Source: Bacteroidales bacterium UBA2800
GTDB lineage: Bacteria; Bacteroidota; Bacteroidia; Bacteroidales; Paludibacteraceae
Length of the DNA stretch: 5,456 bases
Assembly: GCA_002351925.1 (NCBI GenBank)
Contig: DEHM01000023.1
Location: 96,936-102,391 of the forward strand
Reading direction: 5' to 3'
This document shows positions 1-5,166 of this stretch, piece after piece. The first letter of the stretch is position 1. Each line of letters begins with the position of its first letter. The position numbers and the translations under genes were made by a program. The notes beneath the pieces are model-generated. The model ran no database searches, had not been told where the DNA came from, and saw nothing but the letters and a program-made list of their open reading frames with translations.

Positions 1-1041
1 AATACTGCCCGTTACTGGACTTCCACGCCCAATGGTACAAACGGCGCATATTACTATATACCCTTGACACCGAATGTTTATCAGGACAACCGCTATGTTG
101 GCAAGGCTGTTCGTCTGGTTCAAAATCATGAAGGCGGTGACCTTTTCCCGGTAGTGCCGAATACCAATAGCGCCATGTTCCAATGGAAATCGGTTCCGAA
201 CGCAGAGACCTATACGCTACATGTGTTCAGCGACAGCACACGGACGGAAGAGGTGTTCTATATCACGTTTGACCGAGACGGCAAGGTGACAGGTTTGCAT
301 TTTATCCCTCATGCTCCGGCACGCAAGACCGATGCTGATAGTGTATATACGGACAGGCTGTTCTTCTATACGCTCAACGGCTTGCAAGCGAATACGGACT
401 ACTGGTACGCTATTTCAGGTGAGGACGCGAACGGTCAGACGATCAGTACCGTTTCCGGCAGTTTCCACACGGCTGCTGTTGAAACGACTCTTGACAAAGT
501 GACGGTTGATCCGGCTCAGACCAGTGCGGTCATGACATGGCCTACGGATAGTGCCGCCGGTTCGTACCAGATTGATATCTACAAAAGCGGTGCGGTCTTC
601 TGTCATTTGACTCTTGGTCCGACTGGGCAATTGCTCGGAATAACGTTCAATGCGCCGCAACGACACGAGCAAACAATTGATAGTGATACAGGAAACAGCA
701 CCCAACTGCCTGCCACCCTGTCGTTTAATATCACCGGTCTCGAAGCTGCAACACGTTATAACTACGTCCTCTCTGCGTTAGATGAAAATAGTACGCCTGT
801 CCACGTCTATACCGGTGCGTTTGCGACCATTGGTTACCCGGGAGCACTGGAAGAAGGAGGTGACGAAATAATCCCGACTCCGCCAATTATTCCATCCAAC
901 CCCGAAGCGCCATCAGATCCCACCTATCTTGACCAAATCGGAGAAGGAAAAGGAACCAACGGTAAATTGTTTATAGATGGCCGACTCTTCATTATTCGTG
1001 ACGGCAAGATCTACACCCTCACCGGCCAAGAAGTGAAATAA
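1..1041 (+). CDS. Secreted/surface protein with two Fn3-like domains and a T9SS-like C-terminal tail (5' truncated)
   Basis: The reading frame is open from base 1 with no start in view, so this is the last 346 residues of a longer protein; the TTG at 64 is probably an internal leucine. Residues 1-41 (ARYWTSTPNG..., then YVGKAVRLVQ) resemble the end of the FISUMP-type domain of Bacteroidota surface proteins. Two related fibronectin-III-like domains follow, at about 48-158 and 163-277. Each ends in a pattern like GL-x-A-x-T-x-Y-x-Y followed by D-x-N, and each carries an unusual insert (86-103 and 200-219) with the pattern G-x-h-x-G-h-x-F-x-x-P. A proline-rich linker (292-307) leads to a tail (318-346) ending IYTLTGQEVK, which resembles a type A sorting signal of the type IX secretion system, though the full signal domain of about 80 residues is not evident. 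The protein is probably exported and surface-attached or released; its ligand is unknown. The gene ends in TAA and is followed by a terminator. Confidence 0.8.
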   Translation, partial: NTARYWTSTPNGTNGAYYYIPLTPNVYQDNRYVGKAVRLVQNHEGGDLFPVVPNTNSAMFQWKSVPNAETYTLHVFSDSTRTEEVFYITFDRDGKVTGLHFIPHAPARKTDADSVYTDRLFFYTLNGLQANTDYWYAISGEDANGQTISTVSGSFHTAAVETTLDKVTVDPAQTSAVMTWPTDSAAGSYQIDIYKSGAVFCHLTLGPTGQLLGITFNAPQRHEQTIDSDTGNSTQLPATLSFNITGLEAATRYNYVLSALDENSTPVHVYTGAFATIGYPGALEEGGDEIIPTPPIIPSNPEAPSDPTYLDQIGEGKGTNGKLFIDGRLFIIRDGKIYTLTGQEVK

Positions 1042-1091
1042 CTCCTTTGTCCGTCAGTAGAGCCATTCCTTACCCGCTACATAATAAATAT

Positions 1092-1137
1092 AAAGAATGA
1101 CATTTTCAATCCTGAAAAATTGGAGATGTCATTTTTT
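1092..1137 (+). terminator. Intrinsic terminator after the Fn3-like protein gene
   Basis: A 15-bp stem pairs 1096-1110 with 1119-1133 without a mismatch if two G-U pairs are allowed; the loop is CCTGAAAA (1111-1118). The right arm runs into six T residues (1132-1137), and the A residues at 1092-1094 can extend the stem against them. The stem is A/T-rich, but it is long and lies about 50 bp after the stop codon of the upstream gene, where a terminator is expected. Confidence 0.8.
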
Positions 1138-1208
1138 GTTGTATTTACGTGCATATTCCTTTTTTTTCTTGTCACCTCCACCCCCATAATTTAGCATCCA
1201 ATAGTACA

Positions 1209-1263
1209 TGATTAGTATGTAGCTAGTAGGTGATTAGTAGGTTATTAGTAGGTTATTAGTAGG
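1209..1263. repeat. Five degenerate 11-bp tandem units
   Basis: Five consecutive 11-base units start at 1209, 1220, 1231, 1242 and 1253. The consensus is about TKATTAGTAGG; the last two units are identical and the third differs from them at one base. A further weak copy may precede the array at 1198. The period is close to one helical turn of DNA. The array sits between the terminator and the gtrA promoter, about 100 bp upstream of the -33 box. No function can be assigned. Confidence 0.8.
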
Positions 1264-1359
1264 TAATAAGCGGTACCTTCTAGCGACCGTCTTATCACGT
1301 CACACCAACATCGCACCCCCGTTAAAAATCCGAATAATTGCACTTTTCTTTCCATAGAA

Positions 1360-1391
1360 TTTGTGTATTCCAAAAAAAAGCAGTACCTTTG
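1360..1391 (+). promoter_or_regulatory. Bacteroidota-type promoter of gtrA
   Basis: TTTG at 1360-1363 and TACCTTTG at 1384-1391 are separated by exactly 20 nt, matching the Bacteroidota primary sigma factor pattern (TTTG near -33, TAnnTTTG near -7). Transcription would start near 1396-1400, leaving a leader of about 20 nt before the ATG at 1416. The leader has no Shine-Dalgarno sequence, which is usual in this phylum. Confidence 0.8.
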
Positions 1392-1410
1392 CAGCCGCAA
1401 AGGTTTTTTT
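1386..1410 (+). promoter_or_regulatory. Hairpin plus T-run overlapping the gtrA -7 box (possible terminator for read-through)
   Basis: CCTTTGC (1386-1392) and GCAAAGG (1397-1403) form a perfect 7-bp inverted repeat with the loop AGCC, directly followed by seven T residues (1404-1410). This has the form of an intrinsic terminator, yet its left arm is the -7 box of the gtrA promoter. Transcripts starting at this promoter would contain only the right arm, so they would escape termination, whereas read-through RNA from upstream would form the hairpin. The structure is seen directly; the function is inferred. Confidence 0.5.
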
Positions 1411-1415
1411 GACAG

Positions 1416-1958
1416 ATGAAGCGATTGGCACAGGGGATTACCCGCATCATAGATTTTTTCTATCCGCCGTTTCGGAAACTGATGTCCGAACAGCTGTTTC
1501 GTTATGCGGCCTGCGGCGGTGGGAACATGGTGCTGGACTGGGTGCTCTATTTCCTGATCTACAACTTCGTCATCGGCCACGAAAATGTCATTTTCTCATT
1601 TTCTCATTTACCATTTAGCCATTTATTTGACCATTTAGCCATTTATTCATTTGAGCAAGTCATCACGCCGCATATAGCGACGCTCTGTATCGTCTTCCCG
1701 ATCACCTTGCTGACGGGTTTCTGGCTCAATAAATACGTCACGTTCACCCGCTCGAACCTGCACGGTGCGCGGCAGTTTATGCGCTATATCAGCGTCGTGG
1801 CGCTCAACCTGGCCATCAACTATTTCGGCCTCAAACTGTGCGTCGAGGTGCTCGGCTGGTATCCTACGCCCAGCAAGATGGCGATCACCCTGCTGACCGT
1901 CGCCATCAGCTATCTGGGACAGAAATACTACTCTTTTCGGGTAAAAAATAGCAAATAA
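1416..1958 (+). CDS. GtrA-family membrane protein
   Basis: This 180-residue protein has about four predicted membrane helices (near 27-52, 84-106, 122-144 and 152-172). It carries family signatures: FRYAACGGGN at 28-37, a helix-loop ending in GFWLNKYVTF (101-110) and YPTPSKM...SYLGQKYYSFRVK near the C-terminus. GtrA-like proteins are thought to help move polyprenyl-phosphate-linked sugars across the inner membrane for surface polysaccharide glycosylation; a GtrB-type glycosyltransferase partner is not in this window. The start is set by a good promoter 25 nt upstream. Residues about 57-80, in the loop between helices 1 and 2, are encoded by short DNA repeats and look like an insertion of roughly 15-20 residues relative to the Bacteroides homologues I remember (about 160 residues). 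The frame remains intact. The gene is probably monocistronic, because the next gene has its own promoter. The substrate is unknown. Confidence 0.88.
   Translation: MKRLAQGITRIIDFFYPPFRKLMSEQLFRYAACGGGNMVLDWVLYFLIYNFVIGHENVIFSFSHLPFSHLFDHLAIYSFEQVITPHIATLCIVFPITLLTGFWLNKYVTFTRSNLHGARQFMRYISVVALNLAINYFGLKLCVEVLGWYPTPSKMAITLLTVAISYLGQKYYSFRVKNSK
1589..1655. repeat. CATTT-type short repeats inside gtrA
   Basis: CATTT occurs eight times here (starting at 1589, 1597, 1605, 1612, 1620, 1632, 1640 and 1648), mostly 7-8 bases apart. Within this, an 18-bp direct repeat, ACCATTTAGCCATTTATT, occurs at 1610-1627 and 1630-1647. Its 20-base period is not a multiple of three, so the two copies are translated in different frames (PFSHLF versus HLAIYS). 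It is therefore a repeat of DNA rather than of protein sequence. Its A/T-rich composition contrasts with the flanking GC-richer coding sequence. Confidence 0.85.
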
Positions 1959-1969
1959 TGGCGGAATTA

Positions 1970-1985
1970 TTTGCATATATGCAAA
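1970..1985. promoter_or_regulatory. Perfect 16-bp palindrome at the -33 box (candidate operator)
   Basis: TTTGCATATATGCAAA is a perfect palindrome. Its first four bases are the TTTG of the next promoter's -33 element. ATTA (1966-1969) and TAAT (1987-1990) extend the symmetry outward with one unpaired base. The position, 11 bp after the gtrA stop and directly over a promoter element, suits a binding site for a dimeric regulator. I do not recognise it as the site of a known regulator family. Confidence 0.5.
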
Positions 1986-2001
1986 ATAATTTGTAATTTT
2001 G
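1970..2001 (+). promoter_or_regulatory. Bacteroidota-type promoter of the isomerase-like/OPT operon
   Basis: TTTG (1970-1973) and TAATTTTG (1994-2001) are again separated by exactly 20 nt and match the phylum's TTTG / TAnnTTTG pattern. Transcription would begin near 2006-2010, giving a leader of about 55-60 nt. As at the gtrA promoter, the -7 box forms the left arm of an inverted repeat: TTTTGC (1997-2002), loop AGC, GCAAAA (2006-2011). No T-run follows here, so this copy does not look like a terminator. Confidence 0.8.
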
Positions 2002-2064
2002 CAGCGCAAAAGAATGCGAAGGCCATAAACAAGCAATGAATACTAATTTATAATTTATCACACC

Positions 2065-3165
2065 ATGTTGTACACACTCGTTTCTAACCTCACCGATGAG
2101 GCCTATGAATTTCCGTTTACCCTATCGGATTCATTTGTTGAAGACCACCAAGTAATAGCCATCCTGTCCGGTGGTACGGAGGCTATGTTCGTCGATCTGG
2201 TTCGCAGTAAGAAAATCGACCTGCAGAAACCGATCTACCTGATGGTAAGTGATTTCCGCAACTCGTTGGCAGCTGCGCTGGAGATCCTGAGTTTTATCCG
2301 TCAGCGCAACGGTATCGCCAAGATCATGCAGCACGCCAACGACATCATCTTCCCGGACCCCAACGAGTCGGCATCGCTCACTCGTATGCCCGATGAGAAT
2401 GTGATCAAGAGCGACAAGAAACTGCGTCTGGGCGTGGTAGGTCGTCCGTCGGACTGGCTCATCGCCTCGAATGTGGACTACAAAGAGATACTGAAGAAGA
2501 TGAACTGCGAGATGGTGGATATCCCCTTTGAGGAGCTGTCCAGCATCGGTGTCGTAGATCCCGGCATGAAGGGTGCAGAGGCTATCTACGAGCGCATGAA
2601 AGAGATCGTCAAGGAGCACAAGCTCGACGGTGTCACCCTGCGCTGCTTCGACCTCTTCAAGGCAGTGAAGAACACCGGTTGTGTCGCCGTCAGCAAGCTC
2701 ATTGACGACGGTATACCTGCCGCTTGCGAGAGCGACATACCCGCCCTGCTGACCATGATGGCCTGCAAGAAGATGACGGGTGGCGAGCCGGCATGGGTGT
2801 GCAACCCCGTTCGTATCCTGCCCGACGGTCAGGTGCTGCTGGCTAAGTGTACCGTAGCGCTCAAGATGACCGAGAAACATGAGTACACCACCCATTTTGA
2901 GTCGGGTATCGGTGTGGCTATCCACGGCGAGTTGCCTACGGGCGACTACACGCTCGTCAAGCTGAGTTCGGACATGAAGCGTCTGCTGGCTGTCAACGTA
3001 GAAGTGACGGGCTGCCAGTACGAGAAGGACCTCTGCCGCACGCAGGTATGGATCAAGACGACGCCTATCGTAAGCAGCTATCTGCTCTCCGATCCTATCG
3101 CCAACCACCACGTGCTCATCCCGGGTCATCACGCCAAGAAATTCTGGCAGTCGCTGTTCAAATAA
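2065..3165 (+). CDS. L-fucose isomerase-related protein (COG2407-like), substrate unknown
   Basis: This 366-residue, apparently cytoplasmic protein has no signal peptide or membrane helix. It reads like the L-fucose isomerase-related family: LSGGTE (34-39) in a Rossmann-like N-terminal part, GVVGRPSDWLIAS (123-135) opening a second domain, RCFDLFKAVKNTGC (193-206), ACESDIPALLTM (220-231), THFESG (276-281), LCRTQ (323-327) and ANHHVLIPGHH (346-356) near the end. In true fucose/arabinose isomerases, Glu, Asp and His bind a catalytic metal; E222, D224 and H348/H349 are candidates by motif position only. It is shorter than classical L-fucose isomerase (about 590 residues), so sugar isomerisation is a family-level inference and the substrate is open. 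The start is the only in-frame ATG after an upstream stop (2044-2046). It is the first gene of an operon with the OPT transporter, 3 nt downstream. Confidence 0.75.
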   Translation: MLYTLVSNLTDEAYEFPFTLSDSFVEDHQVIAILSGGTEAMFVDLVRSKKIDLQKPIYLMVSDFRNSLAAALEILSFIRQRNGIAKIMQHANDIIFPDPNESASLTRMPDENVIKSDKKLRLGVVGRPSDWLIASNVDYKEILKKMNCEMVDIPFEELSSIGVVDPGMKGAEAIYERMKEIVKEHKLDGVTLRCFDLFKAVKNTGCVAVSKLIDDGIPAACESDIPALLTMMACKKMTGGEPAWVCNPVRILPDGQVLLAKCTVALKMTEKHEYTTHFESGIGVAIHGELPTGDYTLVKLSSDMKRLLAVNVEVTGCQYEKDLCRTQVWIKTTPIVSSYLLSDPIANHHVLIPGHHAKKFWQSLFK

Positions 3166-3168
3166 GCT

Positions 3169-5106
3169 ATGAGTAAACTGCCCGACAACGCCGCTCGGCC
3201 GCTGCAGCCCGGCGAGAAATACCAGCCCCTCCTGCGTCCGGACAAGCAATACCCGGAGGTGACGCCCTACAGCGTCACCATGGGTGTGGTGATGGCTATC
3301 ATCTTCTCTGCCGCAGCCGCCTATCTGGGACTGAAGGTAGGCCAGGTCTTCGAGGCCGCTATCCCTATCGCCATCATCGCCGTGTCGCTCTCATCGATAC
3401 TCAAGCGCAAAGATGCGCTGGGCGAGAACGTGATGATACAGTCGATAGGTGCCAGTTCGGGAGTGGTAGTGGCCGGCGCTATCTTCACGCTGCCTGCGCT
3501 CTATATCCTGCAGGCCAAGTACCCGGAGATGACGGTCAGCTTCCTCCAGATCTTCCTCTCCTCGCTGCTCGGCGGATGTCTCGGTATCCTCTTCCTGATA
3601 CCCTTCCGCAAGTATTTCGTGCAGGAGAAACACGGCGAGTATCCCTTCCCGGAAGCTACCGCTACGACCCAGGTGCTCATCAGCAATGAGGAGGAGAATA
3701 CAGAAGACAGGGTACAGAATACAGACAAGGCTTCGTCGACGGCTAAACCGTTGTTGTGGGCGGCAGCGATAGGCGGACTCTACGACTTTGTCGTCAGCAC
3801 CTTCGGCCTCTGGACCGAACAACTCACCACCCGCATGACGGGCTGGGGTGAGGCGCTGGCCGCTAAGTGTAAGCTGGTCTTCTCCATCAACACTTCGGCA
3901 GCCGTGCTGGGACTCGGATATATCATCGGACTCAAGTATGCCGCTATCATCTGTGCGGGTTCGTTCTTCGTATGGTGGGTGCTGCTGCCTGTATTGGGTG
4001 CGCTGCCCGGACTGGAAGCAACCGACCCGCAAGTGCTCTTTACGGCTTATGGCCGCAACATAGGTATCGGCGCTATCGCCATGGCCGGTCTGATAGGTAT
4101 TGTGCGCTCGTGGGGTGTGATAAAGAGCGCCGTCGGACTGGCTAAGAAGGAGCTGAAAGCCTCTCCTCAGTCCTCCCCTAAAGGGAAGGAAGTGCGTACG
4201 GAGCGCGACTTGTCGATGAAGCTGCTGGTGGTGGCTATCGCTGCGGCGCTCATCTGCACGCTGGTCTTCTTCTGGCTCGGCGTGCTCCATAACTTCGCGC
4301 AAGCTCTCGTGGCCTTTCTCGTGGTGACCGTCATCGCTTTCCTCTTTACTACCGTGGCTGCCAATGCCATCGCCATCGTCGGCTCCAACCCCGTGTCGGG
4401 TATGACGCTGATGACGCTCATCATCGCCTCGGTGGTGTTTGTGGCGGTGGGTATGAAAGGTACGAGCGGCATGGTGGGTGCTATGGTCATCGGCGGTGTG
4501 GTCTGCACGGCGCTGAGTATGGCCGGCGGTTTCATCACCGACCTGAAGATAGGCTACTGGATCGGCTCGACGCCGCGCAAACAGGAGACCTGGAAATTTC
4601 TCGGCACACTCGTCTCGGCCGCTACGGTGGGCGGTGTGATGATCATACTGAATAAGACCTACGGCTTCACGGGCGACAACGCCCTGGTAGCGCCTCAGGC
4701 TAACGCCATGGCGGCCGTCATCGAACCGCTCATGTCCGGTCAGGGTGCTCCCTGGATGCTCTATCTGGCCGGTGCGGTACTGGCCCTCATACTGAGCCAA
4801 CTGGGTGTACCCGTACTGCCCTTTGCACTGGGTATGTTTATCCCGCTGAGTCTGAACACGCCGCTGCTCGTCGGCGGTGCTATCTCGGCCTTCGTGGGCG
4901 AGAAACATCAGGAGAAAGGTACGCTCATTGCCTCGGGCTTCATAGCCGGCGGTGCACTGATGGGCGTCGTTTCGGCTATCGTTAAGTTCTGCGGCGTTGA
5001 CTGCTACATGGGCAGTTGGGCACAGAGTGGCGCAGCGGCACTCGTAGGCATAGGCGCCTACGCGGCCCTGATAGCCTACTTCGTGATGGCCACCAAGAAG
5101 AAATAA
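3169..5106 (+). CDS. OPT-family transporter (oligopeptide/metal-chelate type)
   Basis: This 645-residue inner-membrane protein has many hydrophobic segments (roughly 14-16) and strong OPT-family motifs: AYLGLKVGQVFEAAIP (51-66), YPFPEATATTQVL (158-170), ANAIAIVGSNPVSGMTLM (398-415), GGFITDLKIGYWIGSTP (453-469) and APQANAMAAVIEPLM (508-522). The length is normal for bacterial members. OPT proteins import small peptides or, in the YSL branch, metal-chelate complexes by proton coupling; the substrate here cannot be told. The ATG lies 3 nt after the stop of the isomerase-like gene, so the two are co-transcribed and possibly translationally linked. Two hydrophilic loops contain repeat-derived DNA: residues about 176-187 (7-bp TACAGAA-type units) and about 331-341 (a palindrome encoding SPQSSPKGKE). 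Both are in-frame and outside the conserved blocks, so the transporter is probably functional. Confidence 0.93.
   Translation: MSKLPDNAARPLQPGEKYQPLLRPDKQYPEVTPYSVTMGVVMAIIFSAAAAYLGLKVGQVFEAAIPIAIIAVSLSSILKRKDALGENVMIQSIGASSGVVVAGAIFTLPALYILQAKYPEMTVSFLQIFLSSLLGGCLGILFLIPFRKYFVQEKHGEYPFPEATATTQVLISNEEENTEDRVQNTDKASSTAKPLLWAAAIGGLYDFVVSTFGLWTEQLTTRMTGWGEALAAKCKLVFSINTSAAVLGLGYIIGLKYAAIICAGSFFVWWVLLPVLGALPGLEATDPQVLFTAYGRNIGIGAIAMAGLIGIVRSWGVIKSAVGLAKKELKASPQSSPKGKEVRTERDLSMKLLVVAIAAALICTLVFFWLGVLHNFAQALVAFLVVTVIAFLFTTVAANAIAIVGSNPVSGMTLMTLIIASVVFVAVGMKGTSGMVGAMVIGGVVCTALSMAGGFITDLKIGYWIGSTPRKQETWKFLGTLVSAATVGGVMIILNKTYGFTGDNALVAPQANAMAAVIEPLMSGQGAPWMLYLAGAVLALILSQLGVPVLPFALGMFIPLSLNTPLLVGGAISAFVGEKHQEKGTLIASGFIAGGALMGVVSAIVKFCGVDCYMGSWAQSGAAALVGIGAYAALIAYFVMATKKK
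3699..3726. repeat. 7-bp tandem units (TACAGAA type) inside the OPT gene
   Basis: Four consecutive heptamers can be laid out at 3699, 3706, 3713 and 3720. Units 1 and 3 are identical (TACAGAA), unit 4 differs by one base and unit 2 is diverged. They encode a hydrophilic stretch (NTEDRVQNTDK, 177-187) just before the conserved KPLLWAAAIGGLYDF segment. The composition is A-rich within GC-rich coding sequence. Confidence 0.65.
4171..4190. repeat. Palindromic element inside the OPT gene
   Basis: TCCTCCCCT (4171-4179) pairs with AGGGAAGGA (4182-4190) at eight of nine positions, with two bases between the arms. It encodes SSPKGKE in a hydrophilic loop between a membrane helix and the conserved RTERDLSMK. 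From memory, palindromes of this TCCTCCCCT/AGGGGAGGA type recur in Bacteroidales intergenic DNA; I could not check this. Confidence 0.6.
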
Positions 5107-5109
5107 CTT

Positions 5110-5158
5110 ATCAATCACAAATCATAAATAACAAATTTAAAATATAAAATCTAAAATT
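5110..5158. repeat. Degenerate A/T-rich 7-bp tandem units upstream of the aldolase gene
   Basis: Seven consecutive heptamers fit the pattern WNMAATN, with bases 4-6 being AAT in every unit. They fill most of the 60-bp gap between the OPT stop and the aldolase ATG. Because the region is nearly all A and T, some of the apparent periodicity could be chance. No TAnnTTTG promoter and no terminator hairpin are visible in the gap. Confidence 0.5.
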
Positions 5159-5166
5159 TTAAAACT

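Larger units (their letters stand above)
1042..1415. other. Gene-free region between the Fn3-like protein gene and gtrA
   Basis: This 374-bp gap holds the terminator at 1092-1137, a run of eight T (1160-1167), a degenerate 11-bp tandem repeat (1209-1263), an imperfect stem-loop (1266-1274 with 1286-1295, one bulged base) and the gtrA promoter (1360-1391). I see no convincing coding sequence or RNA gene in it; overlapping open frames on either strand lack recognisable protein character. Confidence 0.7.

Noticed and set aside
64..1041. TTG at 64 as the true start of the first gene
   Set aside because: The frame is open to base 1, and the residues before it (ARYWTSTPNG) belong to the same domain pattern as those after it, so the gene continues upstream of the window.
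1209..1263. CRISPR array
   Set aside because: The units are 11 bp with no spacers; this is a simple tandem repeat.
1245..1580. 111-codon minus-strand open frame covering the gtrA promoter
   Set aside because: It runs through the 11-bp repeat, the promoter and the gtrA coding region, and its product has no protein character.
1361..1618. 85-codon + strand open frame overlapping the gtrA start
   Set aside because: It begins within the promoter and overlaps gtrA in another frame; gtrA has the family motifs.
1970..1985. Terminator of gtrA
   Set aside because: The palindrome is perfect but not followed by a T-run, and it overlaps a good promoter element; an operator is the better reading.
2131..3249. 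372-codon open frame on the minus strand, opposite the isomerase-like gene
   Set aside because: No family resemblance, no promoter or start context, and it spans the junction of two well-supported + strand genes.
3391..5118. 575-codon open frame on the minus strand, opposite the OPT gene
   Set aside because: Its product is rich in His, Arg, Asp and Glu with no recognisable domain, as expected for the reverse complement of a GC-rich membrane-protein gene. The + strand frame has clear OPT motifs.
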